This document shows, piece after piece, positions 24,418 through 32,747 of a DNA stretch of 55,732 bases. The notes under the pieces are model-generated. The model saw nothing but the letters and a program-made list of their open reading frames with translations, had not been told where the DNA came from and did no database searches. The DNA is taken from contig NZ_CAITNG010000064.1 of assembly GCF_903893715.1 (NCBI RefSeq), positions 1-55,732 of the forward strand, in the 5' to 3' direction. The position numbers and the translations under genes were made by a program. The stretch comes from an uncultured Mucilaginibacter sp. GTDB taxonomy: Bacteria > Bacteroidota > Bacteroidia > Sphingobacteriales > Sphingobacteriaceae. Numbering within the stretch: position 1 is the stretch's first letter; each line of letters begins with the position of its first letter.

Positions 24418-26310
24418 ATGACCATACAGGAAATATTAAAGCATTATTGGCAGCACACGCATTTCAGGCCTTTCCAACAGGAGATCATTGAGTCGGTACT
24501 GCTTGGTCGTGATACTCTGGCCCTGTTGCCTACAGGTGGCGGTAAATCAGTTTGTTTCCAGGTACCTGCGTTGGCTAAACCCGGGGTGTGCATCGTTATT
24601 TCTCCCCTCATCGCTTTAATGAAAGACCAGGTTGAAAACCTGACGCAAAAAGGAATCAAAGCGGTGTCCATCGTTTCGGGCATGAGCAAACGCGAGGTCG
24701 AACTGGCTTTGGATAGCTGTATTTATGACGGTGTAAAATTCCTCTACCTCTCGCCCGAGCGCCTGCTTTCCGAGCTGGTGCAGGAGCGCATCCGTTATAT
24801 GGATGTGAACCTCATCGCGGTGGATGAAGCGCATTGCATATCGCAATGGGGTTATGATTTCCGGCCGCCTTACCTGCACCTCGCTGATCTGCGCCAACTG
24901 CACCCTGATGTTCCCGTACTGGCCTTAACCGCTACGGCCACCGCCGAGGTTCGCGAAGATATCCAGCAAAAGCTTGGCTTCAAAGAAAACAACGTCTTTC
25001 AACAAAGCTTCGAGCGCAAAAACCTGGCCTATGTAGTGCAAAACCAGGAAAACAAGCAGCAAAAAATGCTCGACGTGATAGCCGGGGTAAAAGGCAGCGG
25101 TATAGTATATGTGCGCAGCCGCAAGGAAACTGTCGAGATAGCCCAGCTATTGAACCAACACGGCTATACTGCCGACTATTACCACGCCGGTGTTGAAGCG
25201 GCACTGCGTTCGCAAAAACAGTTGAACTGGAAAAATAACCGAACCCGTATTATTGTGGCCACCAATGCATTCGGGATGGGTATCGATAAGCCCGACGTGC
25301 GCTTTGTCATCCACAAAGACCTGCCCGAAAGCCTCGAAGCCTATTATCAGGAGGCCGGCCGCGCCGGGCGCGATGGGCAAAAAGCATATGCTGTGCTGCT
25401 ATACAACCAGGGCGATAGGCACAAACTCGCCAAAAAATTCGAATTGAGTTTCCCGACCATCGACGAGATCAAGAACGTATACCACCAATTGGGCAATTAT
25501 TACCAATTAGCCTACGGCGCAGGTGGGGGAGTCAATTTTGATTTGGACATCGGCGGTTTCTGCTCGAAATTTCAGTTAGATGCTGTTAAAACGCTCAATG
25601 CCCTCAAGTTTTTAGAGCGCAGTGAGTACGTGGTTTTTACCGAAAGCGTGTTTTTGCCATCGCGGTTCAGGTTCCGTGTGATGAAGGAAGAACTATACAA
25701 CTTCCAGATACAAAACCCCGGTTGGGATACATTTATAAAAACCCTGCTGCGCTCGTATGCCGGAGCCTTCGAAAACTACGTAGGCCTGCGCGAGTTCGAC
25801 CTGGCCAAGCGGATGGATACCAGTGTTCAACAAGTGATAGCCGGGCTCAACCAATTACAACAAATGGAAGTGCTGTACTACATGGGCCAAACCGACCAGC
25901 CCCAGGTAACCTTTTTAACTCCCCGCCAAAACATCAAAGACCTTCATATCGATCAGCGTTATATTGAGCAGCGCAAACAGGTATTTAAACAAAAAATGGA
26001 TGCCGTTTTTTACTATGCAGAGGCGCGTAACTGTCGAAGCAGGATGTTGTTATCCTATTTTGATGAACCCAACGCCCATAAATGTGGTATTTGCGATGTA
26101 TGCCTCGACGAAAAAAGAAAACTTGACGAATCGGGCATCAATGATTTGATAACCGACGAAATCGTGATGGCACTAAGTACCGCCCACCTTAGTTTAGATG
26201 CCCTTGTCCGCTCTGTACATGCCGGCACCGAAAAAGAGCGCATCGCCATCATTAGGCTGTTGCTCGATGCCGGTAAAATCAAAACCGATGGGGAGCATTA
26301 CTATTTGTGA
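24418..26310 (+). CDS. recQ: ATP-dependent DNA helicase RecQ, without HRDC domain
   Basis: 630 residues from the ATG at 24418 (two TTG codons just before are in frame). 3'-to-5' superfamily 2 helicase for recombination and fork repair. Motif I LLPTGGGKSVCFQ (about 38-50), motif II AVDEAHCISQWG, motif III ALTATAT, motif VI QEAGRAGRDG are all present. The zinc-binding RQC subdomain is seen in NCRSRMLLSYF and HKCGICDVC. After this a short winged-helix stretch ends the protein; the HRDC domain of E. coli RecQ is absent. It stands alone. Confidence 0.95.
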   Translation: MTIQEILKHYWQHTHFRPFQQEIIESVLLGRDTLALLPTGGGKSVCFQVPALAKPGVCIVISPLIALMKDQVENLTQKGIKAVSIVSGMSKREVELALDSCIYDGVKFLYLSPERLLSELVQERIRYMDVNLIAVDEAHCISQWGYDFRPPYLHLADLRQLHPDVPVLALTATATAEVREDIQQKLGFKENNVFQQSFERKNLAYVVQNQENKQQKMLDVIAGVKGSGIVYVRSRKETVEIAQLLNQHGYTADYYHAGVEAALRSQKQLNWKNNRTRIIVATNAFGMGIDKPDVRFVIHKDLPESLEAYYQEAGRAGRDGQKAYAVLLYNQGDRHKLAKKFELSFPTIDEIKNVYHQLGNYYQLAYGAGGGVNFDLDIGGFCSKFQLDAVKTLNALKFLERSEYVVFTESVFLPSRFRFRVMKEELYNFQIQNPGWDTFIKTLLRSYAGAFENYVGLREFDLAKRMDTSVQQVIAGLNQLQQMEVLYYMGQTDQPQVTFLTPRQNIKDLHIDQRYIEQRKQVFKQKMDAVFYYAEARNCRSRMLLSYFDEPNAHKCGICDVCLDEKRKLDESGINDLITDEIVMALSTAHLSLDALVRSVHAGTEKERIAIIRLLLDAGKIKTDGEHYYL

Positions 26311-26359
26311 TGAATTAATAAAATGTTTATCTTTATCTTATTAAGTAACTATAAATGTT

Positions 26360-26566
26360 ATGATAAGAACGATTGTTAGAACTGATAAACGCGTGGTTTC
26401 TTTTGACATACCTGAAAACTATGTTGGTAAAGAACTTGAGGTAATAGCGTTTTCTAAAGATGAAGGATTGACAGAAGTCCTGACTAAAAAAAAGGCCACG
26501 TTTGACGCTATAGCTATCGATACAATCGGTTTTAAATTTAACCGTGACGAAGCGAATGAACGATAG
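26360..26566 (+). CDS. Putative antitoxin of the PIN toxin
   Basis: 68 residues. The beginning MIRTIVRTDKRVVSFDIPEN and following YVGKELEVIAF is a short beta N-terminus of the kind found in small Bacteroidota antitoxins paired with PIN proteins, followed by a charged helix. Its last codons overlap the start of the PIN reading frame by 11 bases (26556-26566), a normal arrangement for a toxin-antitoxin operon. The antitoxin is intact while the toxin is interrupted. The name rests mainly on this arrangement. Confidence 0.65.
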   Translation: MIRTIVRTDKRVVSFDIPENYVGKELEVIAFSKDEGLTEVLTKKKATFDAIAIDTIGFKFNRDEANER

Positions 26567-26963
26567 GGTATTCTTGGACACAAATATCCTGGTGTATGCT
26601 TATTCAAAAACTGAATTGGAAAAACAGCGAGTTGCCCGAGATTTGGTTTTAAATAATAATTCATTTATCAGCAGTCAGGTTTTACAAGAATTAACCAATA
26701 CCCTAACCAGATAATTTAATGTGGATTTTGATTCTGCCATAACAACCCTAATAGAATGTTGCAAGAACTACAATCTTCATATTAACACACAAACAACCAT
26801 TCTTCAGGCTTGTAGTATTGCAAAACGTTATCGATATTCATTTTACGACTCCTTGATCATATCCGCAGCTTTAGAAACAGGTTGCACTAAGCTATACTCT
26901 GAAGACATGAATAATGGTCAGCTTATAGAAGAAAAACTAACAATCGTTAACCCGTTCACTTAA
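26556..26963 (+). pseudogene. PIN-domain (VapC-type) toxin with one in-frame stop
   Basis: The frame opens at ATG 26556 and reads RVFLDTNILVYAYS, is stopped by TAA at 26712-26714, and continues in the same frame from FNVDFD to 26963. Counted through, it is 135 codons, normal for VapC ribonucleases. All four acidic residues of the PIN site are visible: Asp in FLDTN, Glu in VLQELTN, Asp in FYDSL, Asp in SEDMN. One base change (for example AAA to TAA) explains the break. A sequencing error or translation restart at the GTG at 26721 are alternatives; the restart product would lack half the site. Confidence 0.75.
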
Positions 26964-26979
26964 CTCAAGTCATCATCCC

Positions 26980-27705
26980 ATGAAAAAAACACACCTTTAT
27001 TTATTCCTGTCGGCGGCAATTGCTGTATCAATCAGCTTGTCATCATGTAATATGGCTTGCAAAAAAGGTTCGGGCAACGTTAAATCCGAAACCCGTACGA
27101 TCAATAATTTCTCTCAGTTGAGTTTGGAAGGTGGAAGTTACAAAGTTATCCTTACGCAAGGCCCGACAGTTTCGCTAAAAATAACCGGCGACGATAACCT
27201 GATGGGCGATATTGAAAGCGATGTGAGTGGCAATAAGCTCACCGTTAAAACCGAAGGTAATATTTGCCCTTCGGGCGAAACGGTATTGAACATCACTGTG
27301 AAGGATCTTTCGTACCTCGGTACTTCGGGAATGCTGGATATTTCATCCGATGGAAAAATTACCACAAAAGATATCGAATTTGATTTTTCGGGCACCACAA
27401 AACTCACCCTAAACCTGGAGGCGGCCAATGTAACCACTACCGGCAGCGGCATGATAGACCTTACCCTTACCGGCCAGGCCACAACACATAAAGTAGCCAT
27501 AAGTGGCTCGGCACAGGTCGACGCGCTCGATTTTGTTGTCGGTAAATACGATATCGAAAGTAGTGGCGCGGGCAGCTATAAAATCAATGTATTAACCAAT
27601 CTGAAGGTGAACACCAGCGGCACCAGCGATATCCAATACCGTGGCAACCCGGCAAATGTCGATAATAACCAGTCAGGAGCAGGGTCGATAAAAAAGATAG
27701 ACTAA
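26980..27705 (+). CDS. GIN-domain (DUF2807) lipoprotein
   Basis: 241 residues; lipoprotein signal with the cysteine in SLSSC near residue 23. The mature part is a right-handed beta-helix of the 'head GIN' family: SETRTINNFSQLSLEGGSYK, VILTQGPTVSLKITGDDNL, then repeated strands with GTSG, GSG, SGSAQ and SSGAGS turns. It opens with the typical GSGNVKSETR. These proteins are abundant surface proteins in Bacteroidota; their role is not established. It follows the broken PIN gene by 16 bases but is probably its own unit. Confidence 0.9.
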   Translation: MKKTHLYLFLSAAIAVSISLSSCNMACKKGSGNVKSETRTINNFSQLSLEGGSYKVILTQGPTVSLKITGDDNLMGDIESDVSGNKLTVKTEGNICPSGETVLNITVKDLSYLGTSGMLDISSDGKITTKDIEFDFSGTTKLTLNLEAANVTTTGSGMIDLTLTGQATTHKVAISGSAQVDALDFVVGKYDIESSGAGSYKINVLTNLKVNTSGTSDIQYRGNPANVDNNQSGAGSIKKID

Positions 27706-27711
27706 ACTAAC

Positions 27712-28134
27712 ATGTCCAAAGAAAAAGAAGAGCCAATCATTACTTTCCGTACTTATAACGACCCGGTGCTCGCGCAAATAGAGCGCGGCAGACTGGAAGA
27801 AAACGATATACACTGTTTTGTAGATGACAGCGCCATGAGCATTTATCCTGTTTTTGGCAATACGCTCAGCACCATCAAACTGCAGATATTTGAGCGCGAC
27901 CTGGAGAAAGCCAAAGCCATTTTAGCCGAAGATGCCGACCTTACGGTTGACGAACTGCCAAAAGAAGACGCGGTAATGGTTTGCCCGTACTGCGGTTCAA
28001 ATAACGTGCGCAACAGTCAATCCGTACCCGATGATGCCAATTGGCTCACCCGAATCGTATCTACTGTAGCCAATGCCCTGCCTTTCGAAAAAGAAAAAGA
28101 ATGGCATTGTTTTAATTGCGGGAAGGATTTTTAA
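27712..28134 (+). CDS. DUF2007 protein with C-terminal zinc ribbon
   Basis: 140 residues. Residues 8-75 are DUF2007, a small alpha/beta 'putative signal-transducing' domain (TFRTYNDPVLAQIERGRLEE). After an acidic linker comes a two-part zinc ribbon, CPYCGSNNVR (about 101-110) and CFNCG at the C-terminus. It starts 6 bases after the GIN gene. The next gene is a paralogue with the same layout. Function unknown; zinc ribbons suggest protein or nucleic acid contacts. Confidence 0.85.
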   Translation: MSKEKEEPIITFRTYNDPVLAQIERGRLEENDIHCFVDDSAMSIYPVFGNTLSTIKLQIFERDLEKAKAILAEDADLTVDELPKEDAVMVCPYCGSNNVRNSQSVPDDANWLTRIVSTVANALPFEKEKEWHCFNCGKDF

Positions 28135-28137
28135 GCC

Positions 28138-28164
28138 AGCCCCCTAACCCCCTAAAGGGGGAAT
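28138..28164. repeat. Dispersed CCCCCTAACCCCCT repeat, copy 2
   Basis: AGCCCCCTAACCCCCTAAAG followed by GGGGAATT, starting 4 bases after the first DUF2007 gene stops. Same family as 15102-15128. Confidence 0.7.
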
Positions 28165-28215
28165 TAAAGCGTATCGAAGCCAATGCAAAACAATCGGTGA
28201 AATCAAAGTATATCA

Positions 28216-28689
28216 ATGCCTAAAGAAGAACCCATAGTAACTTACCGTACCTATTACGACCCTATGCTGGCGCATATCGAGCTTTCGCGGTTGCAGGATA
28301 GCGGTATACAATGCTTCATTTCGGATGAAAATATGGCCACCATTAACCCCTTTTATAATACAGCCATTGGTGGGATAAAACTCAGGGTATTTGAATGTGA
28401 TATTGAAAAGTGCGATGCGATATTAGGCCAGGATGAATCTGCTTCGGTTGAATTAATAGAAGGAACATTCGTTGATGAACGTACTGTGGGCATCACTTGT
28501 CCTTATTGCAGTTCAAACAATGTTCGTTACGGTAATGCCACCGAACGACGTTATGGATGGTTTTCCACCATGCTTTCTGTTTTTGCCACATTTATTTCAA
28601 CTTCCGGAGTAATGCCAATGTTGGCGCGCAAAACATGGCATTGTTTCAATTGTGCGAAAGATTTTGAAGCAGATAAGCCAGTATCGTAA
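28216..28689 (+). CDS. DUF2007 protein with C-terminal zinc ribbon, paralogue
   Basis: 157 residues with the same plan as the 27712 gene: DUF2007 (TYRTYYDPMLAHIELSRLQD), then CPYCSSNNVRYG and CFNCAKDF. Between the two zinc half-sites there is a hydrophobic stretch (WFSTMLSVFATFISTSG) not present in the paralogue, possibly membrane-seeking. Clear tandem duplication with divergence. Confidence 0.85.
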   Translation: MPKEEPIVTYRTYYDPMLAHIELSRLQDSGIQCFISDENMATINPFYNTAIGGIKLRVFECDIEKCDAILGQDESASVELIEGTFVDERTVGITCPYCSSNNVRYGNATERRYGWFSTMLSVFATFISTSGVMPMLARKTWHCFNCAKDFEADKPVS

Positions 28690-28709
28690 ACCAATCAATC
28701 ATTCAATAA

Positions 28710-29432
28710 ATGGGAAGAAAATGCATCTTCAACTGGAGTGGGGGCAAGGATAGCGCCTTAGCACTGTACCATTGCCTGCGCGACCCGGATATCGACATCA
28801 AATACCTCGTTACCACGGTGAACGATGCCGCCAACCGCATATCGATGCACGGCGTGCGTGAGGAGTTATTACTGCTACAGGCTGAGCGCATCGGCATACC
28901 ATTGTATCAAATACGTCTGCCCGAAATGCCGGGGATGAAGGAATATGATGAAGCGATGCGCTTCCATATGGATAAGTTCAGGGCCGAGGGTATAACCCAC
29001 GCCATCTTTGGCGATATCTTCTTAGAGGACTTAAAACTGTATCGGGACAACCGCCTGGCCGAAGCCGGCATGACCGGCATATACCCGCTATGGAAACGCG
29101 ACAGCCACGAGCTCATCAATGAGTTTTTGGCACTTGGCTTCGGCACCGTCATCGCCTGTACCCAGGCATGGCTCGGCGAATTTGTCGGCAAAGAGATTAG
29201 CCCCGAACTCATAAATGCGCTTCCACCAGAAGTAGATGTTTGCGGCGAGAACGGCGAGTTCCATACCTTCGCCTTCAAAGGCCCCATCTTTTCATCGCCT
29301 ATTTTATACCAAACAGGGGAGAAGGTTTTCAAAAAATACGCCGCCCCTAAAACTGCCGATGATACCTGCAATTCGTCGTCACCTTCAACCACCATTTCGG
29401 GCTTTTGGTATTGCGATTTGATGGCGGTTTAG
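28710..29432 (+). CDS. Dph6-like ATP pyrophosphatase (diphthine-ammonia ligase family)
   Basis: 240 residues. The PP-loop SGGKDSALALYH at about 10-21 binds ATP, and the family tags GDIFLEDLKLYRDN (about 107) and CGENGEFHTFAF (about 188) are present. Archaeal and eukaryal members amidate diphthine on EF2; bacteria do not make diphthamide, so this protein must do something else, probably adenylating a carboxylate or base. A C-terminal Cys/Ser-rich tail follows. Starts 20 bases after the paralogue pair, possibly co-transcribed. Confidence 0.88.
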   Translation: MGRKCIFNWSGGKDSALALYHCLRDPDIDIKYLVTTVNDAANRISMHGVREELLLLQAERIGIPLYQIRLPEMPGMKEYDEAMRFHMDKFRAEGITHAIFGDIFLEDLKLYRDNRLAEAGMTGIYPLWKRDSHELINEFLALGFGTVIACTQAWLGEFVGKEISPELINALPPEVDVCGENGEFHTFAFKGPIFSSPILYQTGEKVFKKYAAPKTADDTCNSSSPSTTISGFWYCDLMAV

Positions 29433-29458
29433 CAATCCAAAAAAGCATAAAAATTAAA

Positions 29459-29558
29459 GGTCATGCTGAACTTGTTTCAGCACCCCATCATAAAGATATG
29501 CGAGTTACATTTGTTCATTACTTAGCATGTGAGGTGCCGAAATAAATTCGGCATGACC
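29459..29558. repeat. Inverted REP-like element (GGTCATGCTGAACTTG type)
   Basis: Left arm 29459-29484 reads GGTCATGCTGAACTTGTTTC-AGCACC; right arm 29533-29558 reads GGTGCCGAAATAAATTCGGC-ATGACC. Each arm is itself a short imperfect hairpin and the two arms are complementary at their ends, so the 100 bases can fold as one large hairpin. It follows the Dph6-like gene and could also end transcription. A half copy is at 30939-30970. Confidence 0.75.
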
Positions 29559-29610
29559 TGGTGTTTTGCATGCGGGTAGGGGACAGTTAAATTTAAAATT
29601 ACCTTAAAAA

Positions 29611-29638
29611 CCTTCCCGTCTTCGCGCCTTCGCGTGCC
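29611..29638. repeat. Dispersed TCTTCGCGCCTTCGCG-type repeat, copy 2
   Basis: CCTTCCCGTCTTCGCGCCTT followed by CGCGTGCC; matches 5853-5880. The rest of this gap, 29639-29937, is strongly AT-rich with no gene that I can see; it lies between convergent genes. Confidence 0.6.
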
Positions 29639-29937
29639 CAAAAACCTCCAAAAAGTTTGCATACTTCCCAACAAAAAAACGTACATTTAAAAATCGCTTT
29701 TTGTGTTTTAGCGGCCCAAATACAGTGTTTTAAGTCGATTTTACCCCGCAAAATTTAATTTTGTATAAAAATATAAACTATTAATATACAAGTAATTATA
29801 AAATTCAGATAAACTAAATTATCAACTGAATTTTAAATAAACGGCAAAAAGGCCAATTCTCGCCAAATAAAATTCTGTTTCAAATAGATATAATATTTAA
29901 CCAATTGATATTTAACAACTTACAACAAATTACTAAA

Positions 29938-30186
29938 TCAGTAATTGTACCTGTAAAAGCTTTCCTTAAAATCCTTGCGCATTTCGGCAAAGCGGGTGGC
30001 AACGGTCGCCAGGAAGGTCTCGTCGAGCAGTTCAAAAACACTGTTCACCCCGTCGGTCAGGTCCATCTCGGGCACCTTGTAAATTTGCTCCAACGGACCT
30101 TGTTCCAGTTTGATGATGAACTTTTGGTTCATGCTCATGATGGTGATTTTAAATTCGGGGTGGGGTAATTCGGCTACTGTTCTCAT
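29938..30186 (-). CDS. Small conserved hypothetical protein
   Basis: 82 residues, beginning MRTVAELPHPEFKITIMSMN. Predicted as two or three strands (FKITIMSMNQKFIIKLEQG) then helices. I recall such proteins being common in Sphingobacteriia but no domain name. It starts 14 bases after the CrtA-like gene on the same strand and is probably co-transcribed with it. Confidence 0.7.
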   Translation of the reverse strand: MRTVAELPHPEFKITIMSMNQKFIIKLEQGPLEQIYKVPEMDLTDGVNSVFELLDETFLATVATRFAEMRKDFKESFYRYNY

Positions 30187-30200
30187 GGGTAAAAAGGAGT

Positions 30201-30899
30201 TTATTTGATGAGGCCTTCCAACGGGTTTTTCCCGTTCAAAGTACCCCAGGTTTCAAGCAGTTTAAAGCGCGCGAAAAGCTCTTCGCGGTACCAGTTTTCG
30301 TGCCGTGTTTTTTTGATCACTTCGGCATGTTGCGGGGTGTTGTAGGCAAAGTTCTTTACGGCTTCGGCGCTCACCCAAACCGAAAAGGTAGCCTGCCGGT
30401 AAACCGGCGCTTCGCCTATCCCCACCGAAGTGATATAGCCCTGCGCCGAAGTCATGATGTCGGCCACCTCGTCCACATGGCTCCAAAAATTCTTCAGCCG
30501 GTTCAGGTGTATGGTGGCCCGGGTCAGTACCGCTACCGGTCCGCTATGGTTAACAATGTTCGGTTTGCCAAAGGGTTCCTTGCCATCCCATTTGCCATGG
30601 CTTTGCAAAGGCTCCAATAACACCGTCCAGCTTTCGCGGGCGTACAGCGTCCACCATTTGCTCACAAACGAGCCACGGTAAAACGCGTCGAAGTCCTCGC
30701 GTTCGTCCCAAACGGCCAATAGTCCCCATTGCTGCCAGTCGGGCTGCAGGTCGAACGTGCCGTTATGCCCGCAGCCCAACAACTTCCAAAACGAGCAGCC
30801 CTGCCGCCACAGCATAGGCCAGCGGTGTATGGCCATGGCAACCAGAGCAAAAGGTATCATGGCCTTGCGGTAACGGACGATGGTGAGGCTGACGATCAT
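30201..30899 (-). CDS. CrtA-like (spheroidene monooxygenase family) protein
   Basis: 232 residues. LLGCGHNGTFDLQPDWQQWG (about 40-59) and LLAVWDE, followed later by ATIHLNRLKNFW and a FSVWVSAEAVKNFAY block, match the CrtA family of heme monooxygenases that add keto groups to carotenoids. Bacteroidota carry many homologues whose substrate is not known. There are no other carotenoid genes in the window, so a carotenoid role cannot be assumed. First gene of a two-gene unit. Confidence 0.75.
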   Translation of the reverse strand: MIVSLTIVRYRKAMIPFALVAMAIHRWPMLWRQGCSFWKLLGCGHNGTFDLQPDWQQWGLLAVWDEREDFDAFYRGSFVSKWWTLYARESWTVLLEPLQSHGKWDGKEPFGKPNIVNHSGPVAVLTRATIHLNRLKNFWSHVDEVADIMTSAQGYITSVGIGEAPVYRQATFSVWVSAEAVKNFAYNTPQHAEVIKKTRHENWYREELFARFKLLETWGTLNGKNPLEGLIK

Positions 30900-30938
30900 A
30901 TCAAAGCGAAATAAAAGATTAAATGTGATATTCGTACC

Positions 30939-30970
30939 GTCATGCCGAATTTATTTCGGCATCTCACCTG
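30939..30970. repeat. Half copy of the REP-like element
   Basis: GTCATGCCGAATTTATTTCG followed by GCATCTCACCTG; equals one arm of the 29459-29558 element in reverse. It sits between the divergent CrtA-like and fRMsr genes. Confidence 0.65.
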
Positions 30971-31024
30971 TTTGCTCACCAATTTTTACTTTCTAATAAC
31001 AAGCCCGCAACTATCTTTGTACCT

Positions 31025-31501
31025 ATGGCCGAAGACTTAACCATTATCCGCTCCGCGAGCAAAGCGGAGCAATACACATCCCTCATTCCGCAAATACAGG
31101 CATTGCTCGAGGGTGAGCCCGACCTGGTAGCCAACCTCGCCAATATCGCCGCCGCGCTCAAAGAGCAGTTCGGTTGGTTTTGGGTGGGCTTTTATTTGGT
31201 AAAGGGCGATGAACTGGTGCTTGGCTCTTTCCAGGGACCGGTGGCCTGCACCCGCATCGCAAAGGGCAGGGGAGTTTGTGGTACGGCCTGGGCCGAAGCC
31301 AAAACACTGGTCGTTCCGGATGTGGATACCTTTCCCGGTCATATCGCCTGCAGTTCGCTGTCGCGCTCCGAGATCGTGGTTCCGCTCTTGCATAACGGCC
31401 TGGTGGCTGGCGTGTTGGATGTGGATAGCGAAGCCCTGGATCAGTTTGATGCTACCGACGCACAATACCTTGAAGAGATCGTAAAGCTCATCAAATGGTA
31501 A
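31025..31501 (+). CDS. msrC: Free methionine-R-sulfoxide reductase (GAF domain)
   Basis: 158 residues of a single GAF domain. Three cysteines lie at 75, 85 and 109 (GPVACTR, GRGVCGTAW, HIACSS); the spacing of 10 and 24 equals that of Cys84/94/118 in the E. coli enzyme. It reduces free Met-R-sulfoxide with thioredoxin. TATCTTTG at 31012-31019, only 5 bases from the ATG, fits a -7 element and would give an almost leaderless message. First of four overlapping or abutting genes. Confidence 0.93.
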   Translation: MAEDLTIIRSASKAEQYTSLIPQIQALLEGEPDLVANLANIAAALKEQFGWFWVGFYLVKGDELVLGSFQGPVACTRIAKGRGVCGTAWAEAKTLVVPDVDTFPGHIACSSLSRSEIVVPLLHNGLVAGVLDVDSEALDQFDATDAQYLEEIVKLIKW

Positions 31502-32151
31502 AGCTCAGGGTTTTCCTCATATCGGGCATGGGTGCCGATGAGCGTCTTTTTATACATCTCGACCTGTCGGATTATGAAGTGATACCCGTCCACTGGTTCG
31601 AACCCGGACCAGACGATACTTTAAGCGACTATGCAGGTAAAGTAATACAACAATTTGGCATACAGGCAAATGATAACGTTATTGGTGTTTCCCTTGGCGG
31701 GATGATCACGGTGGAAATAGCAAAGCAAGTGGATTTGAAACACGCCATCCTTATATCCAGTATCAAAACCGTGGATGAGGCACCTGGATACTATTCCTTC
31801 TTCCGGGGCATCGGCATCTACAAATGGCTGAGCGGGCAAACCATTCTCAATATGGGCTTTTTGTTCAAACCGATAATGGGCAAACTGGCCGGTGGTCCGG
31901 AAGGGCATTTGTTTTACCTGATGCTCAAGAACACCTCGCCTACGTTTTTAAAATGGTCGATAGGAGCCAGTTTAAAATGGCATAATACTATCGTGCCTCA
32001 AAGCGTATCGCATATCATCGGCACAGCCGATAAAGTATTCGATTACAAAAAGATAAAGAATCCAATTATAGTTGATGGCGGCGACCATATGATGGTATTT
32101 AACCGAGCCAAAGAGATCAGTGCGATGCTGAAAGAAATATTGAGCAAATGA
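31495..32151 (+). CDS. Alpha/beta hydrolase
   Basis: 218 residues. Starts VFLISGMGADERLF, the oxyanion strand, then the nucleophile elbow GVSLGGMI (Ser at about 66) and the catalytic His in DGGDHMMVF near 196; an Asp between is likely in GTADK. Overlaps the fRMsr gene by 7 bases and the next gene by 4 (ATGA), so translation is coupled. Substrate unknown. Confidence 0.88.
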   Translation: MVKLRVFLISGMGADERLFIHLDLSDYEVIPVHWFEPGPDDTLSDYAGKVIQQFGIQANDNVIGVSLGGMITVEIAKQVDLKHAILISSIKTVDEAPGYYSFFRGIGIYKWLSGQTILNMGFLFKPIMGKLAGGPEGHLFYLMLKNTSPTFLKWSIGASLKWHNTIVPQSVSHIIGTADKVFDYKKIKNPIIVDGGDHMMVFNRAKEISAMLKEILSK

Positions 32152-32744
32152 AACTAACTGAGGATTTTTATACCCACAACGATGTGCTCGGCATTGCCCG
32201 CAACTTGCTTGGCAAGTATTTGTTTACCTGTATTGATGGTGTAATTAGCGGAGGATATATTCTTGAATCAGAGGCATATAATGGTGTTGTAGATAAAGCC
32301 TCGCATGCCTTTGGGGGCAAGCAAACGCCCCGTACGCAAACCATGTTCGGGCAGGGCGGTATTGCCTATGTATACCTGTGCTACGGCATCCACGAGATGT
32401 TCAATGTGGTTACTTCTGTCGAAGGCGAGCCTCATGCCATACTCATCCGTGCCATCGTACCGACCGAAGGTATCGACGTGATGATGGCGCGACGCAATTT
32501 AAAGGCTTTTAAACCGTCGATAACATGCGGGCCGGGGTCTTATGCCAAAGCGCTGGGGATAACGCGCCAGATGAACGCTAATAGCCTCACAGGGGGTGTC
32601 GTATGGATTGAAGACAGGGGGCTTTCGTTTACGGATGAGGAAATCATGGCCGCGCCCCGCATCGGGGTGGACTATGCCGGGGATGATGCCCTGTTGCCAT
32701 ACCGGTTTTTTGTGAAAGGCAGCCCCTTTGCCAAAAAGAAGTAA
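32148..32744 (+). CDS. DNA-3-methyladenine glycosylase (AAG/MPG family)
   Basis: 198 residues, normal length. Removes alkylated and deaminated purines from DNA. The family blocks are clear: YILESEAYNG with the catalytic Glu (about 42), HAFGGKQTPRT, MFGQGGIAYVYLCYGIHEMF with the intercalating Tyr, and CGPGSYAKALGI. Third gene in the operon; its partner in base-excision repair is not in the window. Confidence 0.94.
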   Translation: MKLTEDFYTHNDVLGIARNLLGKYLFTCIDGVISGGYILESEAYNGVVDKASHAFGGKQTPRTQTMFGQGGIAYVYLCYGIHEMFNVVTSVEGEPHAILIRAIVPTEGIDVMMARRNLKAFKPSITCGPGSYAKALGITRQMNANSLTGGVVWIEDRGLSFTDEEIMAAPRIGVDYAGDDALLPYRFFVKGSPFAKKK

Positions 32745-32747
32745 AAG

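Noticed and set aside
26721..26963. Separate gene starting at GTG
   Set aside because: It is the in-frame C-terminal half of the PIN domain broken at 26712.
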